The notes: generated from the letters alone by a model not told the origin. Counted from the first letter of the stretch, positions 16,061 through 24,145 are shown. The stretch: DNA of 46,700 nt from Oligoflexia bacterium (GCA_015231955.1 JADGAN010000040.1:1-46700), one strand, 5' to 3'. Made by a program: numbers and translations.

Positions 16061-17437
16061 CTATTGCACGATTTTGATGAGATCGAATACCTCTTCCAAG
16101 ATCGCTACGGCGTTGTCGATGGTTTCACGGTCAATGGTCATCGCGGGTTGCAGGCGGAAGTGGGGCGAGTAGGACATGGTAAGCAGTCCTCGCTTTAAGC
16201 ACTCGTGAAAGATGCGTTTGCTGGTGGCGCTTGAGAGTGGTTCTTGGCTCTCTTGATCTTCGACCATTTCGATGCCGAGGAAGAGGCCAGCACCGCGGAC
16301 TTCGCCCACAAAGGGATAGCGATCAACAAAGTTGCTTAGGCGAGACAGAAAATAACTTCCCATTTGCTCGGAGTTTTCAACCAGTCCCTCTTCGTCGATG
16401 ATTTTGAGGGAGGCCGCTGCAGCGGCCGCGGCCAGTGGATTACCGCCGTAACTGGAGGAGGAGCCGGAGGGTATGGACCAAGGGTAGGCAGAGGTGATCT
16501 CATCAGTAGAGATGATTCCACTGATAGGGAAGCCACCACCAAATTGTTTGCCGATGGTAAGGATGTCGGGGGTGATGCTTGCATGTTCTGAACCCCAATA
16601 GCGACCAGTGCGACCAAAGCCGGTGATCATTTCATCGGCGATTAAGAGGGCATCCCACTCTTTAGCGAGCTCGCTTATAGCGATGAGAAAGTCTGCGGGT
16701 GGGATCACATTCCCGGCGGTACCTTGCATGGGTTCTATGATGAAAGCAGCAATGCCTTTGGAGACACTCACCTTTAATTGTTTACGTGCAAACTCCACGC
16801 AGTGAAGACTGCAGGAGGGGTGTTTTAATTTAAAGGGGCAGCGATAGCAGTTAGCATAGGGGATGATATGGTTGCCAGGCACGAGTGGCCCATAGTGTGC
16901 TTTATAATCGAGTCCCATAAGTGAGAGTGCACCCATGGTTTTTCCATGGAAGCCGCCCCAGAAGGAGACAAATTCAAACTTATCGGTATACGCTTTAGCG
17001 AGGCGTAGCGCCGATTCGACCGCCTCAGCACCACTTGAGTAGAGTTGAATACGCTTTAGCGATGGGTGCAGGCGATGCTCACAGGCGCGCTCAAAAAAAT
17101 TCACGCGAGCTTCAGAGGTAAAGCTGCCAATGGTGGCCCGTGAAAGTTGTTTAGTCACTTCTCTTATATAGGTTGGGTGTGAGTGACCAATGCCGCCAAC
17201 GCCAATGCCACCAATGAGATCAATGAAGGTGTTGCCATCGATATCGGTGATTGCCGATCCTTGTGCTTGATCAACGACAATTCCTGCCATCATAGAGAAA
17301 GCCTGCAGTCCTGGGGCCAGCATCTCATCTTCACGGGCGCGCATGCGCATGCTTTTAGCACCAGGGATCTCTTTGCTTACGATGTGGGGGCGTTGATTTG
17401 TGGGTTGATTAATTCTGCGAAGGGGATTAAACTGCAT
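16061..17437 (-). CDS. Class III PLP-dependent aminotransferase (GabT-like)
   Basis: This enzyme of about 458 residues transfers an amino group from an omega-amino compound to a 2-oxo acid using pyridoxal phosphate. Numbered from the ATG at 17437, Lys297 in I-G-K-Q-F-G-G-G-F is the Schiff-base lysine and Asp268 in I-A-D-E-M-I-T-G-F-G-R-T-G contacts the pyridine nitrogen. A C-Y-R-C-P-F cluster with three further Cys, as in archaeal-type GabT proteins, lies near 197-213. The 17437 start begins just before the conserved N-terminus; an upstream in-frame ATG at 17620 would run 78 bp into the divergent gene. It faces the nucleotidyltransferase gene across a 105-bp shared promoter region. The substrate could be an amino alcohol or amino acid precursor. 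Confidence 0.9.
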   Translation of the reverse strand: MQFNPLRRINQPTNQRPHIVSKEIPGAKSMRMRAREDEMLAPGLQAFSMMAGIVVDQAQGSAITDIDGNTFIDLIGGIGVGGIGHSHPTYIREVTKQLSRATIGSFTSEARVNFFERACEHRLHPSLKRIQLYSSGAEAVESALRLAKAYTDKFEFVSFWGGFHGKTMGALSLMGLDYKAHYGPLVPGNHIIPYANCYRCPFKLKHPSCSLHCVEFARKQLKVSVSKGIAAFIIEPMQGTAGNVIPPADFLIAISELAKEWDALLIADEMITGFGRTGRYWGSEHASITPDILTIGKQFGGGFPISGIISTDEITSAYPWSIPSGSSSSYGGNPLAAAAAAASLKIIDEEGLVENSEQMGSYFLSRLSNFVDRYPFVGEVRGAGLFLGIEMVEDQESQEPLSSATSKRIFHECLKRGLLTMSYSPHFRLQPAMTIDRETIDNAVAILEEVFDLIKIVQ

Positions 17438-17476
17438 TTTTTTACCTATGATTGATCTAAGGTTTGTTTTGCTGTC

Positions 17477-17505
17477 ATAGTTGCGACTATAAAATCTTTT
17501 GTCAA
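17477..17505 (-). promoter_or_regulatory. Candidate promoter for aminotransferase-cupin unit
   Basis: On the minus strand a consensus -35 TTGACA (17500-17505) is followed by a 17-bp spacer and AACTAT (17477-17482), a partial -10. The distance to the ATG at 17437 is 39 bases. The same 105-bp region must also serve the divergent nucleotidyltransferase operon. Confidence 0.45.
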
Positions 17506-17542
17506 TATCTAAAGAAAGAAAGAAAGAGAGGGCCAACTTAAG

Positions 17543-18361
17543 ATGAGTGGAGAAAAAGTGGTGGGGGCGATTGTGCTCGCGGCAGGACTTGGAGAGCGTA
17601 TTCAAGAACTCTCTTGTCATAAACCGGAAGTTTCGCTCTATGAGGGTGGCCCTTCGCTACTCATGCGTCTAAGCACTCAGATCAGAGAGAAGGCAAAGAT
17701 GCCGCTTTTGCTGGTGGCAGTGAATTCACGCTTTGGGTGTAGTGCTGCGAAGAGAGAGAGTTACGAAGGTGCCAAGGTGATGGTGGTGGATACCCCGAGT
17801 TCACTGCATACTTTTTATCATGCGATAGAGGAGTTTTCGAAAGAAAAGAGAACAGGGCATGTTTTCGTCTCTATGGTGGATACTGTGGTAAGCGATGAAG
17901 ATTTTCACTCCTTTGTAGAGTTTTGTGAAAAGGAGCTGGCCCCTGAAGAGAGTGCGATTTTGACTACGCATTTTATTGATGATGAAAAACCACTTACAGT
18001 GCTGCTCGCTTCCGATAGTCAAAAGGTTTTGCGTTTTGCAGTGCCTGTAGAGAGTGTGCCGGAGGTGGTGGTTACCGCTGGGATGTATGTGTTTCCGCTC
18101 GCGCTACTGCCTTTTTTGCGTGAGGCCGTTGATAGTGGAGTGGAAAAGATGAGAAATTTTCTGGCCCTAATGGTTAAAAGCAATTATTCTATTTTGGCCT
18201 TTACAATTGAAAAGAGCATCGATGTTGATCGACCGCAAGATGTTCAAAGCGCAAGAGATTTCCTCCTGAAAGAGCAAGAGCAAGAGAGAGATGTGAAGTT
18301 ATGTTGCAAAGATACAGTCAAAACGGCAAGTTCGATAGTAAGTCTGGAGAAGAGCATTTAA
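17543..18361 (+). CDS. LicC/IPCT-like nucleotidyltransferase (NTP-transferase fold)
   Basis: This 272-residue protein has a GT-A-like NTP-transferase fold. The nucleotide-binding signature V-L-A-A-G-L-G-E-R is at residues 11-19 with a lysine in H-K-P-E-V shortly after. A metal-binding Asp sits in S-M-V-D-T-V-V near residue 113. Such proteins make CDP- or UDP-activated small molecules, for example LicC (CDP-choline) and IPCT (CDP-inositol). A CDP-alcohol phosphotransferase two genes downstream makes cytidylyl transfer the more likely reaction. The last 25 residues are unconserved-looking and overlap the ATP-grasp gene by 61 bp. There is no strong ribosome-binding site. The substrate is unknown. 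Confidence 0.82.
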   Translation: MSGEKVVGAIVLAAGLGERIQELSCHKPEVSLYEGGPSLLMRLSTQIREKAKMPLLLVAVNSRFGCSAAKRESYEGAKVMVVDTPSSLHTFYHAIEEFSKEKRTGHVFVSMVDTVVSDEDFHSFVEFCEKELAPEESAILTTHFIDDEKPLTVLLASDSQKVLRFAVPVESVPEVVVTAGMYVFPLALLPFLREAVDSGVEKMRNFLALMVKSNYSILAFTIEKSIDVDRPQDVQSARDFLLKEQEQERDVKLCCKDTVKTASSIVSLEKSI

Positions 18362-19401
18362 ATCAACTTTTGGTCTTGGCCATCTATCGAGAAGAGGCCT
18401 TTTCCAATCACGCCATTACTGCTGACCGTGCGATTATGGATGAGTCGTGCGAGCGTATTTGTGATCGCGCAGAGGAGTTTGGTTTTGAGGTTTTAGTAAG
18501 GCGCGTTCCCGGAGAGCAGTATAAGGAACTCACTGTTCAAGAGCTGAAAAGCTTTCACCTGATCTTATCCATGGCCCAAGGGGAAGATCTTCTAGCGCGC
18601 TTAAAGCGTGTGGAGGTCGAATCGGAAAAGTGCTCGCCCTCTTTTCCCATTGTCATCAACTCCGTCGATGCCATTGAAAACTGTTTTCGCTTAAATCTTT
18701 CTAAAAAATTAAAGGCAGCACATTTACCCTATCCTGAGTTTTTGGTGATTGATCCACGTGAGATAGGGGCGCCAGCAAGCGAGAGTCTCTTAATCACTCA
18801 CTTTATAGAGAGGTGTGGTGGTGGGGTATGGGTAAAGCGTGGGGATTTTCACGCTTTAAGTGATCAAGATGTGGTCTTTGTAAAGGGCCAAGAGGAGCTT
18901 TGGCAATCGCTGCAACACTTTTGTAAGGAAGGGGTGGAGCGAGTGATTTTACAAAGGCATGTTGAGGGGGATATTTTTAAATTTTACAAGGTGATTCATC
19001 GTCACTTTTCCTATCGAAAGATTCACACTTCGCCGACGGCCTCTCTTGTAACTCATACCCATGAGCAGCAGCAAAGTATGCGCCTGCTTGCAGGAAGAGT
19101 GGGTGAGGAGCTTGCACTCGAGGTGTATGGTGGGGATATTGTGATTGATGGCAATGGTAAATTGCATGTGATCGATGTCAATGATTGGCCCTCTTTTCGT
19201 AGCTCGCTAAAAGATGCAGCGATTGCAGTTGCCGATTTGTGTTGGGATAAAGTGATTAAGAGCACACTCTTGCACCATACCGATTTACTGAATAAGAGAA
19301 ATTCAACAAGAAGTTTAGCAATAGCTAATGCTAAGGAGGTTAAAGGTGCAGCGGCCACTCAGTACCTTTATGGAACAGTTTCAACAGAGCATCAAGGGTA
19401 G
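18301..19401 (+). CDS. ATP-grasp enzyme (RimK/ITPK-like)
   Basis: This 366-residue protein has an ATP-grasp fold. The N-terminal alpha/beta lobe ends at V-I-N-S-V-D-A-I-E-N-C. Central-lobe signatures are W-V-K-R-G-D and V-I-L-Q-R-H-V-E-G-D-I-F-K-F-Y. The Mg-binding end reads H-V-I-D-V-N-D-W-P-S-F near residues 289-299. The D-V-N-D-W-P ending resembles inositol-trisphosphate 5/6-kinase-like members, so either a kinase or an amino-acid/amine ligase is possible. The start overlaps the nucleotidyltransferase end by 61 bp and lacks a good ribosome-binding site; no better downstream start was found. The true start is therefore uncertain. In this cluster it could phosphorylate an alcohol or conjugate two headgroup pieces before activation or transfer. 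Confidence 0.8.
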   Translation: MLQRYSQNGKFDSKSGEEHLNQLLVLAIYREEAFSNHAITADRAIMDESCERICDRAEEFGFEVLVRRVPGEQYKELTVQELKSFHLILSMAQGEDLLARLKRVEVESEKCSPSFPIVINSVDAIENCFRLNLSKKLKAAHLPYPEFLVIDPREIGAPASESLLITHFIERCGGGVWVKRGDFHALSDQDVVFVKGQEELWQSLQHFCKEGVERVILQRHVEGDIFKFYKVIHRHFSYRKIHTSPTASLVTHTHEQQQSMRLLAGRVGEELALEVYGGDIVIDGNGKLHVIDVNDWPSFRSSLKDAAIAVADLCWDKVIKSTLLHHTDLLNKRNSTRSLAIANAKEVKGAAATQYLYGTVSTEHQG

Positions 19402-20323
19402 AGATACCGAGGAGAAGCTCGACCTTTTCTTTTATCGCCCTCTTGGCTTTATGATTGCTAAAGTTGCGCAAAAACTCTCCATGACTCCAACTCAACTTAC
19501 ACTGATTGGTTTAGTCAGTGGAATCTTGGCGGGCCCTTTATACCTTGATCCTCAAAACTACCCTGCGGTGGTAGTGGGCACCCTTTTATTTATCGCTGCT
19601 GGAATATTTGATAGCTCCGATGGGCAGTTGGCGCGACTCACTTCGACTTCGACTAAGCTTGGTCTAGTGTTAGATGGGATTTGCGATAACTTGGTATTTT
19701 GCTCCATCTATATTTGTGCTGCTTACCCTTTTGCTAGTGAGTATGGGCCAAAGATTTATCTGCTGGCGGTGCTAGCGGGAGTTTGCCACTCCTGGCAGTC
19801 GGCAATCCTCGATTTTTATCACCGGGAGTACCTCTACTTTGGCCATCGAAAAACGGAAGGGGATCACTACTGGAATCCGACGGTAGAGGAGGTTAAGCGC
19901 CACTATCAGGAAGCGGCATCCTTTCAAGAAAAACTTTTTTATCGTTTACGCTTTTCTTGGATTTGGCAGCAAGAGAAGCTCTCGGTGCGTACCCCTGCGG
20001 AACGTATTGATATGAAGAAGCGGCTGCTGCTTTCAACGACGGAGGAGAGTGAGCACTTCTCAAAAATGTATCGCCACTATAATAAGCGTATGCTGACGCT
20101 TTGGCGTTTGATGGGAACCAATTTTCACACTATCGCCATTATTGCTTTTATGTTTGTGGGCCGCTTTGACCTCTATCTTTTATCGGTGGATGTGATTGGT
20201 CTCTCTATGGTCTTGATGATGAATCGAAGTATTCAGCGCCATCTCGATCAAAAACTGTTGGCCGCTACTGCTGCCGCAACTGCGGCAGCAACTGCTACTA
20301 GTGCGCATGCAAAACGGTTTTAA
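19346..20323 (+). CDS. CDP-alcohol phosphotransferase-family membrane enzyme
   Basis: This inner-membrane enzyme of about 325 residues transfers a phospho-alcohol from a CDP-linked donor to an acceptor alcohol. The complete signature D-G-x2-A-R-x8-G-x3-D-x3-D is present (D-G-Q-L-A-R ... G-L-V-L-D-G-I-C-D), with an extra Asp three residues before. Hydrophobic helices flank it, and a polar insert of about 90 residues with many Tyr, His and Glu separates the early helices from the last two. The start chosen is GTG at 19346, because AAGGAGG (19333-19339) sits exactly six bases upstream; an ATG at 19328 lies before that site. It overlaps the ATP-grasp gene by 56 bp. The Ala/Thr-rich C-terminus is encoded by a GC-rich hairpin. 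The acceptor could be diacylglycerol, ceramide or a soluble alcohol. Confidence 0.88.
   Translation: MQRPLSTFMEQFQQSIKGRDTEEKLDLFFYRPLGFMIAKVAQKLSMTPTQLTLIGLVSGILAGPLYLDPQNYPAVVVGTLLFIAAGIFDSSDGQLARLTSTSTKLGLVLDGICDNLVFCSIYICAAYPFASEYGPKIYLLAVLAGVCHSWQSAILDFYHREYLYFGHRKTEGDHYWNPTVEEVKRHYQEAASFQEKLFYRLRFSWIWQQEKLSVRTPAERIDMKKRLLLSTTEESEHFSKMYRHYNKRMLTLWRLMGTNFHTIAIIAFMFVGRFDLYLLSVDVIGLSMVLMMNRSIQRHLDQKLLAATAAATAAATATSAHAKRF
20270..20289 (+). promoter_or_regulatory. GC-rich hairpin just before the flippase-like gene start
   Basis: GCTGCCGC (20270-20277), AACT loop, GCGGCAGC (20282-20289) form a perfect 8-bp GC-rich stem at the end of the CDP-alcohol phosphotransferase gene. It sits 11 bases before the GTG of the next gene, which has no Shine-Dalgarno sequence. 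It could tie translation of the two overlapping genes or simply reflect the Ala/Thr-rich coding. Confidence 0.45.
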
Positions 20324-21290
20324 GCTCCTCCTTAAACTCCTCTTTGCGCTTCTTGGTCTCTTCGCGCTCTATACTCTCTTTGCTGGGTATGGATTTCATA
20401 ACATTGTAGTAGAGCTTAAAAGAGTCAACATTCACTTCGTTTGGATTTTACTTACCTTCACTCCTACACTGCTTTGTTATGCGCTTGCATGGTGGCTTTG
20501 CACGAGTGATCATGATCAAGCGATGGGCCGTTTCTCCTTTGCAAAGCTATATACATTCTTTCGAATGACGGTGATCTCGATTGCCTGGAATAACCTTACT
20601 CCCTTTTTAAAAGTTGCAGGGGAGCCGCTTAAGGCCTTGATGCTAAAACAGGAGCTTTCGGGAGATATGAAGAGCGCCATCATCAGCACGGTGATTTATA
20701 ACTATATTCATCTGATGGGGACGCTGGCGGCCTTTGTGCTAGCGGCCTTGTGGCTTTTGCTACTCTACCCTTTAACTGCTCTTGTAGCGGTGGGTGCCTG
20801 GGTGGTTTTAGTGGCCTCTCTTTTGCTTTTGTTGCTGTTTTTTGTTGCTCCCTCTTGGTTTAAAGTTACCAAGAAAGTGTGGGCGCAAAAGTGGTATAGG
20901 GGGATGCAGGAGTTGAATGCTTTTTTTAAAACTCATCCCAGACGTGCTGCAGTGGCGATTTTATTAGAGGTGGGTGCGCGTTTTATTGAGGGAATCACTT
21001 TTTATTACGCTTTTTGGATTTTAGGACCTGCGATCTCACTAGGTAGTGGTGCGCTTATCGAAGTGGCGCGCACACTGATTGATACGATCTTCTTTTTTGT
21101 TCCTTATCAAATTGGTAGTCGAGAACAAGGACTCTACTATTTTATGAGTGAAGTTTTGCTAATTGGTAGCGAAGGGTATTTAGCAGCGGCCATGCTTTAT
21201 CGTCTGGTGGAACTCTTATGGGCGGCGATTGGTTACTTTTGGTGGGTGATATATTTTAAGCGAAGATGCCCCGTCGCAGTTAAGGAGTAG
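20301..21290 (+). CDS. Flippase-like lysylphosphatidylglycerol-synthase TM family protein (UPF0104)
   Basis: This 329-residue polytopic membrane protein, with about eight helices, belongs to the lysylphosphatidylglycerol-synthase transmembrane-region/flippase-like family. The family marks are N-N-L-T-P-F-L-K-V-A-G-E-P-L-K-A near residues 97-112 and V-P-Y-Q-I-G-S-R-E-Q-G-L near 268-279. The family includes flippase domains of MprF and AglD-like proteins that act on modified lipids. There is no ribosome-binding site; the GTG (or ATG two codons later) overlaps the phosphotransferase gene by 23 bp, so coupling is likely. It ends 58 bp inside the convergent winged-helix gene. Moving a newly made lipid across the membrane is the natural guess. 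Confidence 0.85.
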   Translation: MRMQNGFKLLLKLLFALLGLFALYTLFAGYGFHNIVVELKRVNIHFVWILLTFTPTLLCYALAWWLCTSDHDQAMGRFSFAKLYTFFRMTVISIAWNNLTPFLKVAGEPLKALMLKQELSGDMKSAIISTVIYNYIHLMGTLAAFVLAALWLLLLYPLTALVAVGAWVVLVASLLLLLLFFVAPSWFKVTKKVWAQKWYRGMQELNAFFKTHPRRAAVAILLEVGARFIEGITFYYAFWILGPAISLGSGALIEVARTLIDTIFFFVPYQIGSREQGLYYFMSEVLLIGSEGYLAAAMLYRLVELLWAAIGYFWWVIYFKRRCPVAVKE

Positions 21291-21490
21291 CAGTAGTTTG
21301 TATCTTCTTGGATAAGGCCAGAGGTGCGAAGAGAATCGAGGTGCATGCTCACCATCTTAAGATTAAATTGGCCTTCACTTCCGTAGTCGTCTTTTAATTT
21401 TTCCATAATCGTGTTGATGTTGCTTGCAGGATTTTCGGCAATATTACGAATGATTGCAAATTTAAAAGGGAGTTTCATGTTGAATGTCAT
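21233..21490 (-). CDS. Small winged-helix protein, module A
   Basis: This 85-residue protein has a single winged-helix fold: F-A-I-I-R-N-I opening helix, a predicted recognition helix V-S-M-H-L-D-S-L-R-T-S-G-L-I, and a wing ending L-T-A-T-G-H-L-R. It is a paralogue of the 88-residue protein at 23879, and each follows a paralogous DMT carrier gene. Its ATG is 2 bp after the stop of the carrier gene, with AAGG within the end of that gene. The 3' end overlaps the flippase-like gene by 58 bp tail to tail. It may act as a dedicated regulator of the carriers or the cluster. Confidence 0.78.
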   Translation of the reverse strand: MTFNMKLPFKFAIIRNIAENPASNINTIMEKLKDDYGSEGQFNLKMVSMHLDSLRTSGLIQEDTNYCYSLTATGHLRLKYITHQK

Positions 21491-21492
21491 AG

Positions 21493-22485
21493 TTACACCT
21501 TCCTTAAATTTAAGAGTTCTTTAGGATTGGCCACCACTAGAAGTGCACCGATAGTAATGATGATGGCACCGATGATGAGCGTGGGGGTGAGCTTTAAATC
21601 GGTCAGAAAATAACCAAAGACAATTCCCCAGAGCGCGTAGGTGATATTTAAACACATCGCTCGAGCAACACCCGTCATATTCATTGCTTTATACCAGAAG
21701 AGATAAGAGATGGAGCCAACCAGGGCCGTCAGTAAAATCACTGCTCCACTGGTTGCAAGCAGTGCTGACTTAAAGACGATAAGGCCACCAATAAGTGGCA
21801 TCACGGCCAAGAGGTAAACCACAAAGGAGGTGGCCTGGCGAATATTGATGGCGATAGAGGGATCGAGCAGGTCCATCACATAGGTGGAGATCACCCCTTC
21901 TAGCGACCAACCGATTGTGGGAATGAGTGCGAAGAGAATGCCCATATAGAAGTGCGGACTCACGCCACCTTCTGGTGGAGTGTATCCTACCACAAAGGAG
22001 CCGATGATACAGGTAATGATGCCGATCCAGGCGCGCAGGGAGACGCGCTCTTTTAAAAAGATCATAGCAAAGATTGTTCCTAGTGCAGGATAGATTGCGG
22101 TGATAGAGAGGGTGTAGGCGGTTCCTGCAAATTGAATTCCGAGCAGGTAACCGGACATCGCAAGCGGGCCTCCTAGTAAAGCGGCAAAGCAGACGATGAG
22201 TCCTGGTTTGGTCATGAGACTTCGAAAGATCTCGCGGCCGCGACCGGTGGAGAGGTTTAAGAGTGAGAGCCAAAGTGCCGCAAGGCCGTCGTGCAGGCAT
22301 GCTCCAACCAAGGGTGCCACATAAATAGCAAGTTCGGGAGAGGTGAAGGGAAGCATCGTCATGGCGATGCCAAGAAGTACGCCATCGAGTCCCCAAAAGG
22401 CGCCAGAGAGAGCGCCATAGAGTAATCCTCGCTTGGCATAGGCAATAATCTTTTGTTCTTGTGCGGGTGTTGGTGTTGGTGTCAC
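21493..22485 (-). CDS. DMT/EamA-type 10-helix transporter, LicB-like, module A
   Basis: This 330-residue carrier of the drug/metabolite transporter superfamily has ten hydrophobic helices in two related halves. Motifs such as G-G-P-L-A-M-S-G-Y in helix 3, I-Y-P-A-L-G-T in helix 4, L-K-E-R in the loop after it, and G-W-S-L-E-G-V-I in the second half recall LicB-type choline permeases; this is from memory, not a search. The start is GTG at 22485, supported by AAGGA six bases upstream. It is divergent from its paralogue at 22716 and followed directly by a winged-helix gene. Import of a choline-like amino alcohol or another headgroup precursor is the inferred role. Confidence 0.82.
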   Translation of the reverse strand: MTPTPTPAQEQKIIAYAKRGLLYGALSGAFWGLDGVLLGIAMTMLPFTSPELAIYVAPLVGACLHDGLAALWLSLLNLSTGRGREIFRSLMTKPGLIVCFAALLGGPLAMSGYLLGIQFAGTAYTLSITAIYPALGTIFAMIFLKERVSLRAWIGIITCIIGSFVVGYTPPEGGVSPHFYMGILFALIPTIGWSLEGVISTYVMDLLDPSIAINIRQATSFVVYLLAVMPLIGGLIVFKSALLATSGAVILLTALVGSISYLFWYKAMNMTGVARAMCLNITYALWGIVFGYFLTDLKLTPTLIIGAIIITIGALLVVANPKELLNLRKV

Positions 22486-22527
22486 TAGATGTCCTTTGTC
22501 CTTTATCCTTATTAAGTTTTATATTAG

Positions 22528-22533
22528 ATTATA
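22528..22533 (-). promoter_or_regulatory. Candidate -10 element for DMT module A
   Basis: The minus strand reads TATAAT here, 43 bases before the GTG at 22485. No clear -35 is seen at 16-18 bp, so activation by a regulator is possible. Confidence 0.35.
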
Positions 22534-22607
22534 CACTATAGATCGTTAGGCTATCTCTTAAGTAGTTTGATTTTGATTTATTAGCAAGTAGGGCGGAGTA
22601 AATTTTT

Positions 22608-22645
22608 CAAAGCAGTGCCAAGGGTAGTAGGCAGTGCATGCTTTG
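22608..22645. promoter_or_regulatory. Candidate operator: nested inverted and direct repeats between the two DMT genes
   Basis: CAAAGCA (22608-22614) and TGCTTTG (22639-22645) form a 7-bp inverted repeat. GCAGTGC occurs twice inside it as a direct repeat (22612-22618 and 22631-22637), 19 bp apart, about two helical turns. The element lies in the 230-bp region between two divergent paralogous carriers, each co-transcribed with a winged-helix protein. It is a plausible binding site for those proteins. The rest of the region holds no open frame. Confidence 0.45.
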
Positions 22646-22715
22646 CAATTTGTGTTAGGTGAAGTAATAGATAAAGTGTAAAATAGCAAAAAAACAAAAT
22701 AACCAGGACGATTTT

Positions 22716-23885
22716 TTGAGCGAGAACGACAACAATAATCTCCTCTTTAGAAAGGTAAATGGAGTAATTGGAGTAAGAGGTACAACTGTTGCAGATCAAA
22801 TCCAAGGCGAGTTGGAGCTGCTTAGCTTGCAAAAGAAAGTGTTGCATAAGATTCGTGGCCTAGTCTTTGCGCTCATTGCAGGGTTGATGCAAGGAGTGGC
22901 AAACGTGCTTTTTTATATGTTGGTCATGATTGCCATTGCTAATACCAGTGATGGTCCTCTTTATAGTGAAATTCCTCCTAAGATTTGGGTGGTGTTCTCC
23001 TTGATGATGGCGCTTGCAAGTGAAGCGGGGGCCGCACTTTTGCTGCTGATTAATGCAGCGCTCGCAAAAACCTTTTCAGAGGTGAAAGCGTTGTTTGGCA
23101 ATCGTAAAATGTGTATGCGTATGCTGGTGATTGCCACCTTTGCAGGCCCACTGGCAATGAGTGGGCTAACGCTTTCACAATACCTCTTACAAAAAAATCT
23201 TCATTTAAGCATGAGTACTTTTGCGGGAGCTGCTGCCTATGCGGGAGCAGTTTTATGGTTAAGGCCTAGGGAGCGTTTTAAGTTATCGATCCTTTATGCG
23301 CTGGTCTTGGCGATGATGGGGATCTTCATCATCTCTTATGATACTCATTATGGAACTATTGCCGCCACTACCTCTGTGATCGGCGTATTGCTGATGTTGG
23401 TATACCTGCTGGGTTTTTCAATGGAGAGTGTTGGTACGCTGATGATGATGGAGCTGTTCTCTCCCAGTGTAATTGCTTGTGCTCGCTATCTCTTTTCCAT
23501 TGTGGGTTATCTTGTGATCATTGTACCGATGTTGGGCGTGGCCTTTTACTCCTATGGGCAATTAGGAAACCTCTTTTTAAGTTTAAGTGAAGTTTTGATA
23601 CAAAAAACTTTGGGACTAATGGTGCTGACTGCGATTGCTAGTTCGATGGCGACACTCTTTTGGTACGAAGGGATCTCCAGAGTGGGAGTGGGCCTCTCGC
23701 TTCCCTTTTATCTTTCGCATCCGTTATGGGGCCTTATTATCTCCTTTCCACTACTTCGAAGCGATCTGAATCACGCTTACTGGAAACCACTTGTGGTTTC
23801 GGCGGCGTTTTATGCTGTTAGTTTCTTGCTGGTGCTCGCTTTCGCAAAGGATGTCTCTCCTTATCGTCAGGGGGAAAAATGTTAG
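22716..23885 (+). CDS. DMT/EamA-type transporter, module B (paralogue of module A)
   Basis: This 389-residue membrane protein is a diverged paralogue of the carrier at 21493. Shared blocks include G-P-L-A-M-S-G in helix 3, M-E-S-V-G-T against L-E-G-V-I-S in the second half, and a matching F-S-P-S-V-I-A / D-P-S-I-A-I segment followed by an R and a long hydrophobic stretch. It has a longer polar N-terminus of about 45 residues and a longer C-terminus. The start is TTG at 22716, with AGGACG eight bases upstream; no earlier alternative fits and the next ATG falls inside the first helix. It overlaps its winged-helix partner by 7 bp. Divergence from module A suggests a different ligand or direction of transport. 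Confidence 0.8.
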   Translation: MSENDNNNLLFRKVNGVIGVRGTTVADQIQGELELLSLQKKVLHKIRGLVFALIAGLMQGVANVLFYMLVMIAIANTSDGPLYSEIPPKIWVVFSLMMALASEAGAALLLLINAALAKTFSEVKALFGNRKMCMRMLVIATFAGPLAMSGLTLSQYLLQKNLHLSMSTFAGAAAYAGAVLWLRPRERFKLSILYALVLAMMGIFIISYDTHYGTIAATTSVIGVLLMLVYLLGFSMESVGTLMMMELFSPSVIACARYLFSIVGYLVIIVPMLGVAFYSYGQLGNLFLSLSEVLIQKTLGLMVLTAIASSMATLFWYEGISRVGVGLSLPFYLSHPLWGLIISFPLLRSDLNHAYWKPLVVSAAFYAVSFLLVLAFAKDVSPYRQGEKC

Positions 23886-24145
23886 CGCAGGTGGTGCCGC
23901 TCAAGATTCAGTTGTTGAAATTACTTTGTAGCAAGGAAGCGCAGGGGTGTAGCGATCGTGAGCTTGCCGCTTGCATGAAGATGCGTTGGTCGCAACTCTA
24001 TATTGTGATGGAATCGCTACGGAATAATCTTCTAGTGATAGAGAAGAGTGTCGTGCTGGCAAGTGATCACGACATCTCCATTCGTTATGTGATTACCGAT
24101 TTAGGGAGAGCTTTAATCCGTGAGGGAGGATATGAGTTGGAGTAA
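23879..24145 (+). CDS. Small winged-helix protein, module B
   Basis: This 88-residue protein has a winged-helix pattern (K-I-Q-L-L-K-L-L-C, recognition helix W-S-Q-L-Y-I-V-M-E-S-L-R-N-N-L-L-V-I, wing Y-V-I-T-D-L-G-R-A-L-I). It aligns over most of its length with the protein at 21233. The ATG overlaps the stop region of the carrier gene by 7 bp, and GGGGAAAA precedes it. Its 3' end overlaps the convergent phosphatase gene by 53 bp. It is probably a DNA-binding regulator tied to carrier B. Confidence 0.75.
   Translation: MLAQVVPLKIQLLKLLCSKEAQGCSDRELAACMKMRWSQLYIVMESLRNNLLVIEKSVVLASDHDISIRYVITDLGRALIREGGYELE

Noticed and set aside
16412-16427. Perfect 16-bp palindrome GGCCGCTGCAGCGGCC as a regulatory site
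   Set aside because: It lies inside the aminotransferase gene in a poly-Ala segment and follows from Ala codon choice.
16061-17620. Longer aminotransferase starting at 17620
   Set aside because: The extra 61 residues resemble no aminotransferase N-terminus and overlap the divergent gene and its promoter region.
18301-18361. Frameshift or sequencing error joining the nucleotidyltransferase and ATP-grasp genes
   Set aside because: Both folds are complete and independent, and the other genes of the cluster also overlap. A single fused gene is not needed.
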